A program made the translations under genes and the position numbers. From Lachnospiraceae bacterium (GTDB taxonomy: Bacteria > Bacillota > Clostridia > Lachnospirales > Lachnospiraceae), in contig JAGKTQ010000026.1 in NCBI GenBank assembly GCA_021153325.1, positions 1-31,687 on the forward strand: a DNA stretch of 31,687 nucleotides. Direction: 5' to 3'. Positions 13,084 through 21,331 of this stretch are shown piece after piece; position 1 is the stretch's first letter, and each line of letters opens with the position of its first letter. The notes under the pieces were generated by a model, which was given only the letters and a program-made list of their open reading frames with translations, was not told the DNA's origin and made no database searches.

Positions 13084-14850
13084 ATGGAGAAGAAGGGAAA
13101 TATATATGGCATTAATGGTCCTGTTATTTACCTCAAAGGAAATACCGGATTTAAAATGTCGGAAATGGTCTATGTTGGTGAGGAAAAACTGGTAGGTGAA
13201 GTAATTTCTTTAACAACAGACATGACGACGATACAGGTATTTGAGGAAACCTCAGGATTGAAACCCGGAGAGGAAGTAGTGGGAACGGATGGAACCCTTT
13301 CTGTTACACTGGCACCGGGAATTATTACAAATATTTTTGATGGTATTGAGCGTCCATTGGGTGTACTTGCTGAAAACTCGGGAGCTTTCATTAACAGAGG
13401 TATCAGTGTAAGGTCTTTGGATACAGAAAAATTATGGGATGTCCATATGACCGTGAAAAAAGGAGAGCATGTAAGTGGTGGTACGATTATTGCAGAAGTA
13501 CCGGAAACTACAGCAATTACGCACAAGGTTATGATTCCGCCGGACAGGGAAGGCTATATTTTAGAAGTAAAAGAAGACGGACAGTATACGATTGAAGATA
13601 CGATTGCTGTATTGCAGCTTTCAAATGGCGAAGAAGTGAATTTGACCATGACACAGAAATGGCCTATTCGTGTACCGCGTCCTACATCAAAGCGTTTTCC
13701 AGCATCTAAGCCTCTTGTAACCGGACAGCGTATTCTGGATACTTTATTCCCGATTGCAAAGGGTGGTACAGCAGCAATACCGGGAGGTTTCGGTACAGGA
13801 AAAACAATGACCCAGCATCAGATCGCAAAATGGTCTGACGCAGATATTATTGTCTACATTGGCTGTGGTGAACGTGGAAACGAAATGACTCAGGTTTTGG
13901 AGGATTTTTCTAAATTGGTGGACCCGAAATCCGGTCATCCGCTGATGGACAGAACGGTACTTATTGCCAATACATCCAATATGCCAGTTGCTGCACGTGA
14001 AGCAAGTATTTATACCGGAATTACGCTTGCAGAATATTACCGCGATATGGGGTATCATGTAGCAATCATGGCGGATTCTACTTCTCGTTGGGCAGAGGCG
14101 CTGCGTGAACTTTCGGGACGTTTGGAAGAAATGCCAGCGGAGGAAGGTTTCCCGGCATACTTAGCATCTAAGCTGTCTGCTTTCTATGAACGTGCAGGAA
14201 TGATGCAGAACTTGAACGGAACAGAAGGAAGCGTTACCATCATTGGAGCGGTATCTCCACAGGGCGGTGATTTTTCGGAACCGGTTACACAAAATACAAA
14301 GCGTTTTGTAAGGTGCTTCTGGGGATTGGACAAATCACTTGCTTATGCAAGACATTTCCCGGCAATTCACTGGCTTACAAGTTATAGTGAATATTTGGTA
14401 GATCTTGCACCTTGGTATGCAAAGGAAGTTGGCTCTGATTTTGTAGATTATAGAAATCAGTTGGTAGCGATTCTGAATCAGGAATCCAGTTTGATGGAAA
14501 TTGTAAAATTGATCGGTAGTGATGTATTGCCAGACGATCAGAAATTAACACTGGAGATTGCCAGAGTCATCCGTCTTGGATTTTTGCAGCAGAATGCATT
14601 CCATAAAGAGGACACTTGTGTACCGCTTGAAAAACAGATGAAAATGATGGAAACGATTCTTTACTTAAATACCAAGGCAAAAGCATTAATTTCAATGGGA
14701 ATGCCGATGTCGGTATTGAAGGAAGATGACATTTTTGAAAAGGTAATTGCCATCAAATATGATGTGGAGAATAATGCATTGTATAAGTTTGATGACTATA
14801 AAGAGGCAATTGATAAATTCTACGATGATGTAATTGCACGTAATGCCTAA
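13084..14850 (+). CDS. ntpA: V/A-type ATPase catalytic subunit A
   Basis: A 588-residue catalytic subunit. The N-terminal beta barrel (about 1-70) precedes the extra 'non-homologous' insertion (about 110-190) that sets A subunits apart from F-type beta. The P loop GGFGTGKT (234-241) has K240 and T241 for ATP and Mg2+. The conserved region 'GCGERGNEMTQVLEDF' carries the catalytic glutamate, and 'MADSTSRWAEALRE' follows. The C-terminal helical domain ends near 588. Three A and three B subunits form the hexameric head that hydrolyses or makes ATP. The gene lies 17 bp after subunit E and 23 bp before subunit B. Confidence 0.98.
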   Translation: MEKKGNIYGINGPVIYLKGNTGFKMSEMVYVGEEKLVGEVISLTTDMTTIQVFEETSGLKPGEEVVGTDGTLSVTLAPGIITNIFDGIERPLGVLAENSGAFINRGISVRSLDTEKLWDVHMTVKKGEHVSGGTIIAEVPETTAITHKVMIPPDREGYILEVKEDGQYTIEDTIAVLQLSNGEEVNLTMTQKWPIRVPRPTSKRFPASKPLVTGQRILDTLFPIAKGGTAAIPGGFGTGKTMTQHQIAKWSDADIIVYIGCGERGNEMTQVLEDFSKLVDPKSGHPLMDRTVLIANTSNMPVAAREASIYTGITLAEYYRDMGYHVAIMADSTSRWAEALRELSGRLEEMPAEEGFPAYLASKLSAFYERAGMMQNLNGTEGSVTIIGAVSPQGGDFSEPVTQNTKRFVRCFWGLDKSLAYARHFPAIHWLTSYSEYLVDLAPWYAKEVGSDFVDYRNQLVAILNQESSLMEIVKLIGSDVLPDDQKLTLEIARVIRLGFLQQNAFHKEDTCVPLEKQMKMMETILYLNTKAKALISMGMPMSVLKEDDIFEKVIAIKYDVENNALYKFDDYKEAIDKFYDDVIARNA

Positions 14851-14873
14851 CAGCGCGAAAGGAGAAAAGAAAA

Positions 14874-16289
14874 ATGGCTATTGAATATTTAGGCTTAAGT
14901 AAAATAAATGGTCCTTTTGTTGTAATCGAAGGTGTGCGTGGTGCTGCATTTGATGAGATCGTGGAGATTACGGTAGAAGGAAATGAAAAAAAATTAGGCC
15001 GTATTGTTGAAATTTATGATGATAGGGCAGTCGTACAGGTTTTTGAAAGTACGGAAAATATTTCTTTGCAAAATACGCATACGAGGCTGACTGGACATCC
15101 GATGGAAATTGGATTGTCTCCGGATATTTTAGGTCGTACCTTTAATGGTATTGGTCAGCCAATCGACAATCTAGGTGAGATTGTTGCAGAGGTAAGACGT
15201 GATGTGAACGGAAAACCATTGAATCCGGTTACAAGAGAGTATCCACGTAACTATATTCGTACTGGTATTTCTGCTATCGACGGTCTGACAACGCTGATCA
15301 GAGGACAAAAGCTGCCGATCTTTTCAGGAAATGGTCTTCCACATGACCAGTTGGCAGCACAGATCGTAAGGCAGGCATCTCTCGGTGAAAATTCAGATGA
15401 AAAGTTCGCGATCGTATTTGCTGCAATGGGCGTAAAATATGATGTTGCGGAATATTTCCGTCACACCTTTGAAGAAAGCGGTGTAGCGGATCATGTGGCA
15501 ATGTTTTTGAATCTGGCAAATGACCCGGTTGTAGAGCGTCTTATTACACCGAAGGTTGCTTTGACGGTAGCAGAATATCTTGCATTTGAAAAAAATATGC
15601 ATATTCTGGTAATCCTTACGGATATGACTTCTTTTGCAGAAGCGCTGCGTGAGGTTTCTTCCAGTAAAGGTGAGATTCCTTCCAGAAAGGGATTCCCAGG
15701 TTATCTTTATAGTGAATTTGCTACGATTTATGAAAGAGCAGGTATTGTAGAAGGAATCAATGGTTCGGTAACACAGATCCCAATTTTGACAATGCCAAAT
15801 GATGATATTACGCATCCGATCCCTGACCTTACTGGTTACATTACGGAGGGACAGATTGTTCTGGATCGTACCATGAATGGGCAGGCAATTTATCCGCCAA
15901 TCAATGTATTACCATCTCTTTCCCGTCTGATGAAGGATGGTATCGGTGAAGGTTACACAAGAGAAGACCATCAGGATGTAGCGAACCAGTTGTTCTCTTC
16001 CTATGCGAAGGTAGGAGAGGCAAGAGCTCTTGCTTCTGTTATTGGTGAAGATGAACTGTCACCTTTGGATAAGAAATATTTGCAGTTTGGTAAGGCATTT
16101 GAGACAGAGTTTGTAGGACAGGGAATTAACGAAAATCGTACGATCATTGATACACTTGAAATTGGCTGGAAATTGTTAAGACTGCTGCCGAGAGAGGAAT
16201 TGGATAGAATTAATACGAAGATTCTGGATAAATATTATGGCGTAGCAGAAGAAGAGGCCTTTATAGGACATATGGATATTGACAACTGA
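14874..16289 (+). CDS. ntpB: V/A-type ATPase regulatory subunit B
   Basis: A 471-residue non-catalytic partner of subunit A. It shows the family landmarks 'GRTFNGIGQPID', 'RTGISAIDGLTTLIRGQKLPIFSGNGLPHDQLAAQIVRQA' (here broken only for description: the P loop is replaced by SGNGLPHD), 'ILTDMTSFAEALREVS' and 'GYLYSEFATIYERAG'. The absence of a Walker lysine is expected for B subunits. The C terminus has a short acidic tail (EEEAFIGHMDIDN). The start follows GAAAGGAGAAA. It is between A and D in the operon, the usual order. Confidence 0.98.
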   Translation: MAIEYLGLSKINGPFVVIEGVRGAAFDEIVEITVEGNEKKLGRIVEIYDDRAVVQVFESTENISLQNTHTRLTGHPMEIGLSPDILGRTFNGIGQPIDNLGEIVAEVRRDVNGKPLNPVTREYPRNYIRTGISAIDGLTTLIRGQKLPIFSGNGLPHDQLAAQIVRQASLGENSDEKFAIVFAAMGVKYDVAEYFRHTFEESGVADHVAMFLNLANDPVVERLITPKVALTVAEYLAFEKNMHILVILTDMTSFAEALREVSSSKGEIPSRKGFPGYLYSEFATIYERAGIVEGINGSVTQIPILTMPNDDITHPIPDLTGYITEGQIVLDRTMNGQAIYPPINVLPSLSRLMKDGIGEGYTREDHQDVANQLFSSYAKVGEARALASVIGEDELSPLDKKYLQFGKAFETEFVGQGINENRTIIDTLEIGWKLLRLLPREELDRINTKILDKYYGVAEEEAFIGHMDIDN

Positions 16290-16316
16290 GACATGAAAAA
16301 GTAAGGAGGTGGGGAG

Positions 16317-16934
16317 ATGGATCCGAATGAATTTCCCACGAAAGGTAATTTAATTTTGGCAAAAAATTCGCTGGGACTTGCAAAGCAGGGACATGAGCTG
16401 ATGGATAAAAAACGGAATATTTTAGTTCGTGAGCTTATGAATCTGATTGATGAAGCGAAGACCATTCAGACTGAAATTGATGAGACTTTTACAAGGGCAT
16501 ATAAGGCACTGCAAAATGCCAATATTGAAATGGGAATTAAATATGTGAATGATCTTTCCCATGCGGTTCCTGTTGAAAATTCCATTCGTATTAAAACGAG
16601 AAGTATTATGGGAACGGAAATTCCACTTGTGGAGTATGAACCGAGCATGGATAAACCGACCTATTCCTTTTTTTCTACGAAGGAATGTTTGGATGAAGCC
16701 AAGGAAAATTTCGAGCGAGTGAAGGAATTGACGATTAAGCTGTCTATGGTAGAAAATTCGGCATACCGACTTGCTATGAATATCCGTAAAACGCAGAAGA
16801 GAGCCAATGCACTCAAAAATATTACCATTCCACTCTACAGCCAGCGTGTGCGTGATATTTCCAACGCGTTGGAGGAGAAGGAAAGAGAAGAATTTACCAG
16901 ATTGAAAGTAATTAAACGGAATATGGCGAAGTAA
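16317..16934 (+). CDS. ntpD: V/A-type ATPase subunit D (rotor shaft)
   Basis: A 205-residue protein that folds as a long antiparallel coiled coil and forms the central shaft in the A3B3 head. The N-terminal pattern 'PTKGNLILAKNSLGLAKQGHELMDKKRNIL' is the conserved subunit D signature (P-T-K-x-L-x-x-L-K-x-x-L-x-x-A-x-x-G-x-x-LL-K-x-KR), and 'TQKRANALKNITIPLY' near residue 160 is the second one. It is the last gene of the operon. It converges on bioY with only 15 bp between the stop codons, and no terminator hairpin is visible there. Confidence 0.96.
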   Translation: MDPNEFPTKGNLILAKNSLGLAKQGHELMDKKRNILVRELMNLIDEAKTIQTEIDETFTRAYKALQNANIEMGIKYVNDLSHAVPVENSIRIKTRSIMGTEIPLVEYEPSMDKPTYSFFSTKECLDEAKENFERVKELTIKLSMVENSAYRLAMNIRKTQKRANALKNITIPLYSQRVRDISNALEEKEREEFTRLKVIKRNMAK

Positions 16935-16949
16935 AAGAAGGCAAAATGC

Positions 16950-17501
16950 TTATTTCATCACCCTGCTAATTCTTTTGGAAACAGTTAGCGCAAGTATGAC
17001 TTTTAAAATATCTGGAAGGATGTAAGGAAGCACGCACCATGAAAAAGCAGTCCATAATCCGATTTCGCCAGAATTATTTGCATACACGAGCATGAACCAG
17101 ACAGTTCCAAACAGGTAGCATACGAAAAGACCAAGCAGCATGGAAAGAGTGAGACCCCATTTCTTTCTACCAAGCAAATGCTCCATTCCCCACATGACAA
17201 GTGCAGAGAGGAGAAAGCCGATAATATATCCACCGGTACTGCTTAGCATATGCCCAATTCCACCTGTAAAACCGGAAAAGACTGGAATGCCGACTGCTCC
17301 TAATAATAAATAAGTCAGAACAGATAAAGTACCGCGTTTTCCGCCGAGGACGCCAATCGCTAAAAAAACGCCAAAAGTCTGCAACGTAAAGGGCACTGTT
17401 GCCGGAATAGAAATCCAGGAGCATACTGCTATCATAACAGCAAATAATGCAATATAAGTCATATCTGTTGTTTTGATTTTTGCGGAATCCAGTGTTGACA
17501 T
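16950..17501 (-). CDS. bioY: BioY, substrate-binding component of a biotin ECF transporter
   Basis: A 183-residue membrane protein with about six hydrophobic segments. The BioY landmarks are present: 'PFTLQTFGVFLA' in the second segment, 'GAVGIPVFSGFTGGIGHML' and 'TGGYIIGF'. BioY captures biotin outside the cell and works with the shared energizing module of ECF transporters (EcfT and two ATPases), which is not encoded in this window. The ribosome binding site AAAGGGAGGT precedes the ATG. A promoter lies upstream on the minus strand (17544-17572). Biotin-dependent control is common for bioY, but no BirA-type operator was recognised. It is convergent with the ATPase operon. Confidence 0.94.
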   Translation of the reverse strand: MSTLDSAKIKTTDMTYIALFAVMIAVCSWISIPATVPFTLQTFGVFLAIGVLGGKRGTLSVLTYLLLGAVGIPVFSGFTGGIGHMLSSTGGYIIGFLLSALVMWGMEHLLGRKKWGLTLSMLLGLFVCYLFGTVWFMLVYANNSGEIGLWTAFSWCVLPYILPDILKVILALTVSKRISRVMK

Positions 17502-17543
17502 TTGTGATGACCTCCCTTTAGTGAGATTGTGATTTTGTATATA

Positions 17544-17572
17544 AATATATCACATTCCTAATGGAATAGAAA
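17544..17572 (-). promoter_or_regulatory. Putative bioY promoter with palindrome in the spacer
   Basis: On the minus strand TTTCTA (17572-17567) and TATATT (17549-17544) are separated by 17 bp. The palindrome ATTCC-TAAT-GGAAT (17554-17567) fills most of the spacer and could be an operator. Confidence 0.45.
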
Positions 17573-17607
17573 CATAAGAAAGTAAAGAGATAAAAAGTCG
17601 ACACATC

Positions 17608-17636
17608 TTGACAGAAAAATGAAACTATGTTACTTT
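17608..17636 (+). promoter_or_regulatory. Promoter of the riboswitch-controlled exchanger gene
   Basis: A perfect TTGACA (17608-17613) is followed after 17 bp by TACTTT (17631-17636), preceded by TGT as an extended -10 element. Transcription would begin a few bases before the riboswitch. Confidence 0.58.
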
Positions 17637-17650
17637 TATAAAAGTTTATT

Positions 17651-17742
17651 CTAAAAGGGAGTAGTTGTTATGCGTAATCAACATGCCCTGACGTACGTCA
17701 TGGTTACGCATCTTTCAAAAATTGAGAGTACGAGACTTTTAG
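17651..17742 (+). promoter_or_regulatory. yybP-ykoY-like (Mn2+) riboswitch aptamer
   Basis: P1 is formed by CTAAAAG (17651-17657) and CTTTTAG (17736-17742). Just inside P1 lie GGGAGTAG on the 5' side and ACGAGAC on the 3' side, the two conserved blocks of the yybP-ykoY family (AAAGGGGAGUAG ... GAGACCUUU). An upper helix ATGCGTAA/TTACGCAT is perfect. The 3' strand of P1 is also the 5' arm of the terminator that follows, so ligand-stabilised P1 would prevent termination and turn the gene on. The family binds Mn2+ and often controls exporters. One conserved G is missing (GGGAG instead of GGGGAG), and I have not modelled the whole fold. Confidence 0.75.
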
Positions 17743-17776
17743 CATGCAGTTGTGTGCTAAGAGTCTTTTTTATTTT
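17734..17776 (+). terminator. Riboswitch expression-platform terminator
   Basis: GACTTTTAGCA (17734-17744) pairs with TGCTAAGAGTC (17755-17765) with one G-U pair, followed by TTTTTTATTTTT. It overlaps the 3' strand of the aptamer P1 helix, so the two structures exclude each other. Confidence 0.85.
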
Positions 17777-17823
17777 TGAAGCTCCTTAAATTAGGGCATA
17801 CTAAATATTACGGAGGAGAAAAA

Positions 17824-18768
17824 ATGGAAGTAGTAGTACAGATTCTTTTATTGGCACTTGGATTTTTCATGTTAGTGAAGGGTGCAGATTGGTTTGTAGA
17901 AGGAGCAGCTAAAATTGCAGACAGGCTTGGAATACCACAGCTTGTAATCGGTTTGACCATTGTTGCAATGGGTACCAGTGCACCGGAAACGGCAGTTAGT
18001 ATTTCTGCTGCATTAAAGGGAAGCGCAGAAATTGCAGTAGGAAATGTTTTAGGAAGTAATATTTTGAATATCCTTATTATTTTGGGAATTACTTCACTAA
18101 TTATCCCGCTTTCAGTACAGAAATCTACCATTAAGTATGAAATGCCTTTTATGATCCTTATCATGATCATTTTTGCAGTACTTGGACTAAGCGATAACGT
18201 AGTTGGAGTAGTGGATGGTCTGATTTTGTGGGCGCTTTTTATTATTTATCTGGTTTACTTGTTCTTCATGGCAAAGAAAGGACAGGCAACCGTTGAAGAA
18301 GTAGAGGATGATGGTGAAAAAGACAGTATTTTTAAAATGCTAGTATTGATCGTCGTTGGTGCAGTTTTGATCGTACTTGGAAGTAACGTAAGCGTTGATG
18401 CAGCAACCGCACTTGCTAAGATCTTTGGTATGAGTGAGCGTTTGATCGGACTTACTATTGTAGCACTTGGTACATCTTTGCCAGAACTTGTTACAAGTGT
18501 GACAGCAGGTGTCAAAGGAAAAGCGGATATCGCCATCGGAAATATCGTAGGAAGCAACATATTCAACATTTTGTTTGTAATTGGTACATCTGCTTTGATC
18601 ACGCCGGTCGTTTATCAGGCTAGCTTCTTTGTAGACAGTATCGTTTGTGTAGCAGTGGCTGCCTTGCTTCTCGTATGTGTATTGAACAAAGACAACAAAT
18701 TAAAACGCTGGGGTGGCATTATCATGTTAGTGAGCTACGCAGCATATTTTGTATATTTGATCCAGTAA
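17824..18768 (+). CDS. Ca2+/cation antiporter of the CaCA family (YrbG type)
   Basis: A 314-residue membrane protein with about ten hydrophobic segments in two homologous halves. Each half carries the alpha-repeat signature: 'GLTIVAMGTSAPETAVS' with 'GNVLGSNILNILIILG', and 'GLTIVALGTSLPELVTS' with 'GNIVGSNIFNILFVIG'. The glutamates in GTS-x-PE are the expected cation ligands. A central acidic loop (VEEVEDDGEKD) separates the halves. Family members exchange Na+, H+ or K+ for Ca2+. Here the Mn2+-type riboswitch in the leader suggests that Mn2+ export is at least one task. The ATG at 17824 follows GGAGGAG and is preferred over the in-frame ATG at 17776, which lies at the riboswitch terminator. 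Confidence 0.93.
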   Translation: MEVVVQILLLALGFFMLVKGADWFVEGAAKIADRLGIPQLVIGLTIVAMGTSAPETAVSISAALKGSAEIAVGNVLGSNILNILIILGITSLIIPLSVQKSTIKYEMPFMILIMIIFAVLGLSDNVVGVVDGLILWALFIIYLVYLFFMAKKGQATVEEVEDDGEKDSIFKMLVLIVVGAVLIVLGSNVSVDAATALAKIFGMSERLIGLTIVALGTSLPELVTSVTAGVKGKADIAIGNIVGSNIFNILFVIGTSALITPVVYQASFFVDSIVCVAVAALLLVCVLNKDNKLKRWGGIIMLVSYAAYFVYLIQ

Positions 18769-18878
18769 GATTCTACGCATTCACGAGGCATTGGACATAA
18801 AATATTGTAAATTTGATCAAAATAGGTTAAAGTATACTAAAGAAGAACTTGAAAGCCTTTTAGGCGGATTGGAGTATT

Positions 18879-20114
18879 ATGAACGGAAATATTGTTGTTG
18901 GACAGTCAGGAGGACCTACAGCTGTTATTAACGCTTCAGTGGCAGGTGTGTACAGTGCGGCAAAAAGAGCCGGAATCCAAAAAGTATACGGTATGGAGCA
19001 TGGGATTCAGGGTTTCCTGATGGAAGAACTGGTAGATTTGGATGACTATTTAGGAGATAGCATGGGGATTGAGATTTTGAAACGTACCCCATCTGCATTT
19101 CTTGGAACTTGTCGTTACAAAATGCCTCCAATAGATGGTAATGAAAAAGTATACGAAGAAATTTTCCGCATTATGGAAAAATACAATATTGAAGCGATGT
19201 TTTATATTGGTGGAAATGATTCCATGGATACGATCAAAATGTTATCCGATTATGCAAAAGCCAAAAATAAACCACAGCGCTTTGTCGGAGTACCAAAAAC
19301 GGTAGACAATGACTTGCCGGTAACAGATCACTGCCCGGGATATGGTTCTGCAGCAAAATATATTGCAACTACTGTAAAAGAGGTAATCTGTGATAATGGT
19401 TCCTTTGGTTTGGACAAGCCTTCTATTTGCGTAGTAGAAATTATGGGACGTCATGCAGGATGGTTGACAGCAGCAGCTTCTCTTTGTAAGGGTGAAGACT
19501 GTGATGGTCCAGCAGCGATTTATCTTCCAGAGAGAATCTTTAGTATAGACCAGTTCGTAAAAGATATGAAAGAGATCGGCGAGACGAGAAGAGCAGCAGT
19601 AGTAGCTGTTTCCGAAGGCGTGAAATTAAGCGACGGCAGATTTGTATGTGAGCTTGGCAATGTAGATCAGGGAACAGATGTATTTGGTCATAAACAGCTT
19701 TCTGGCTGTGGAAATACCTTATCCGGTATCATTGCAAAAGAACTTGGATACAAAACTCGTGCAATCGAATTTTCTACGGTACAGCGTTCTGCAACGCACC
19801 TTGCTTCCCTGACTGATATAGATGAAGCATTTATGGCAGGAAGTGACGCTGTGGAGGCAGCAAGAGATGGCAAGACTGGAATTATGGTCACTCTCGTTCG
19901 TGACAGCCAGTTTCCATATCATTGTACGACTGGAACGTATGATATTCATGAAATTGCTAATTTTGAAAAATGCGTACCAACAAAATGGATTACGAATGAC
20001 GGTATCAATGTGACACAGGATTTTGTAGATTATGCACAGCCATTGATCTTAGGTGAATTGGCGCCTTATATGGTAAATGGTGTACCGAGACATCTTGTGA
20101 TCAGAAAAAATTAA
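18879..20114 (+). CDS. pfp: 6-phosphofructokinase, pyrophosphate-dependent type
   Basis: A 411-residue cytoplasmic enzyme of the PfkA superfamily, longer than the 320-residue ATP enzyme. It shows 'GQSGGPTAVINAS' at the N terminus, GGNDS (111-115), 'PKTVDNDLPVTD' (139-150) and 'EIMGRHAGWLTAA'. In this family an aspartate after the GG-x position and a lysine in PK-T-x-DND mark use of pyrophosphate, whereas ATP enzymes have glycine at both. Both PPi residues are present (D114, K140). Unusually, the preceding residue is N113 instead of the common D. The reaction is fructose-6-phosphate plus PPi to fructose-1,6-bisphosphate, reversible in glycolysis. A TATACT box at 18833-18838 is a possible -10; no convincing -35 is at the right distance. 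A strong terminator follows. Confidence 0.9.
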   Translation: MNGNIVVGQSGGPTAVINASVAGVYSAAKRAGIQKVYGMEHGIQGFLMEELVDLDDYLGDSMGIEILKRTPSAFLGTCRYKMPPIDGNEKVYEEIFRIMEKYNIEAMFYIGGNDSMDTIKMLSDYAKAKNKPQRFVGVPKTVDNDLPVTDHCPGYGSAAKYIATTVKEVICDNGSFGLDKPSICVVEIMGRHAGWLTAAASLCKGEDCDGPAAIYLPERIFSIDQFVKDMKEIGETRRAAVVAVSEGVKLSDGRFVCELGNVDQGTDVFGHKQLSGCGNTLSGIIAKELGYKTRAIEFSTVQRSATHLASLTDIDEAFMAGSDAVEAARDGKTGIMVTLVRDSQFPYHCTTGTYDIHEIANFEKCVPTKWITNDGINVTQDFVDYAQPLILGELAPYMVNGVPRHLVIRKN

Positions 20115-20126
20115 CTTGTTTTCGTG

Positions 20127-20152
20127 GGAGCTGCTTATAGCAGCTCCTTTTT
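20127..20152 (+). terminator. Terminator after the phosphofructokinase gene
   Basis: A 9-bp stem GGAGCTGCT/AGCAGCTCC (20127-20135 with 20139-20147) with a 3-nt loop is followed by TTTTT. Confidence 0.88.
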
Positions 20153-20202
20153 GGTGTTTAAATTTATGCATATTGCCCAAAAATGAGCCCCTAAATTTTG
20201 TA

Positions 20203-20231
20203 TTGACAAGGACTGGGAGATATTGTAAGAT
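20203..20231 (+). promoter_or_regulatory. Promoter of the LacI-family regulator gene
   Basis: A perfect TTGACA (20203-20208) and TAAGAT (20226-20231) are separated by 17 bp. The start of transcription would fall at about 20238, next to the operator. Confidence 0.72.
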
Positions 20232-20238
20232 AGTTTCA

Positions 20239-20250
20239 GAAAACGTTTTC
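20239..20250. promoter_or_regulatory. LacI-family operator (probable autoregulation site)
   Basis: GAAAACGTTTTC is a perfect 12-bp palindrome with the central CG step typical of LacI/CcpA-family operators. It sits at the expected transcription start of the lacI-type gene, where a bound repressor would block initiation. Confidence 0.7.
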
Positions 20251-20275
20251 CGAGATAGAAACATGGAGGAATATG

Positions 20276-21265
20276 ATGGTATCGATCAAAGATGTTGCAA
20301 AGCACGCTGGTGTTGCTATCTCAACGGTATCCAAGGTATTAAACAATTATCCAAATATTAGCGAAGAAACGAAGAAAAAAGTCAATGAAGCAATTGAAGA
20401 ATTGAATTTTGTTCCAAATTCTATCGCAGCAGCGCTTTCTTCCAAGCAATCCGGTAGAGTAGCCTTATTGATCAATATGGTCACACACGCGCAAGCGATT
20501 GACGAAATTGATATGCAGTATCTTGCCGGAGCTATTTATCAGGCAAAAGAAATGGGGATAGACATTATTACCGTATTCTTTTCCATGATCAAAGATAAAA
20601 ATGTGGAAGAAATCACGCGTTACTTTCAGTCACAGAATATTTCAGGGATTGTTATTTATGGGTTGTCAAAAGAAGACACCGTATTGCATGAACTGATCGC
20701 ATCCAAGACTTTTAAAATTGTTCTGATCGATGCACCACTTATTAATGCAAATACATCTTGTGTTTGGATCGATCATAGACAAGCACAGTATGATGTGGCG
20801 AAGAGGACGATTGAGGAAAATACCTGTAAGCGAATTCTTTATATAGCCGGAAAGAAGAACGGATATGTTACGGAAAGACGTTTGGAAGGCATAAAACAGC
20901 TGGTAGAAGAAGAAAAACTCCAGATCTTAATCAAAGATGGTGAGTTTTCGGAGCTTCAGGCAAGGAATATTACATTCCAATATGCAAAGAATAAAGACGT
21001 AGTAGTATGTGCATCGGATCTGATGGCTATCGGAGCGATGAAGGCACTGACGGATATGGATATTTTCCGTCCGGTATGCGGATTTGATGGTATTACACTG
21101 ATGGGATATATAGGAAAGCAGATGAATACTATCAGACAGAATTTCAGCAGTATATCCGCAGAAGCAATTAAAGAGATCTACCGCTTAATGAATGGCGGAG
21201 AAGGGCAGGAAGTTATACTGCCATACAGTATAGAACGGCTGCAATATTTAGATATTATATGCTAA
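20276..21265 (+). CDS. LacI-family transcriptional regulator
   Basis: A 329-residue repressor. Residues 3-50 are the helix-turn-helix and hinge: 'SIKDVAKHAGVAISTVSKVLN' with the family's A-x-x-AGVS-x-x-TVS-x-VLN pattern (here AGVAISTVSKVLN), then 'VPNSIAAALSS' with the hinge alanine. The rest is a periplasmic-binding-like sugar sensor domain. GGAGG at 20265-20269 fits the ATG at 20276 (6 bases) better than the ATG at 20273 (3 bases). Its own promoter holds a palindromic operator. It is followed after 66 bp by glycogen phosphorylase without an obvious terminator, so it probably regulates itself and glgP in response to a sugar or sugar phosphate. No second operator copy was found before glgP. 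Confidence 0.92.
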   Translation: MVSIKDVAKHAGVAISTVSKVLNNYPNISEETKKKVNEAIEELNFVPNSIAAALSSKQSGRVALLINMVTHAQAIDEIDMQYLAGAIYQAKEMGIDIITVFFSMIKDKNVEEITRYFQSQNISGIVIYGLSKEDTVLHELIASKTFKIVLIDAPLINANTSCVWIDHRQAQYDVAKRTIEENTCKRILYIAGKKNGYVTERRLEGIKQLVEEEKLQILIKDGEFSELQARNITFQYAKNKDVVVCASDLMAIGAMKALTDMDIFRPVCGFDGITLMGYIGKQMNTIRQNFSSISAEAIKEIYRLMNGGEGQEVILPYSIERLQYLDIIC

Positions 21266-21331
21266 CAAAAGCATAACTAAAAATCATATTATTAATTCAG
21301 GTTGCGGGCAAACCGCAGGAATGGAGGAAAA

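Noticed and set aside
17551..17572. BirA or BioR operator upstream of bioY
   Set aside because: The palindrome there (ATTCC-N4-GGAAT) matches neither known biotin-regulator consensus.
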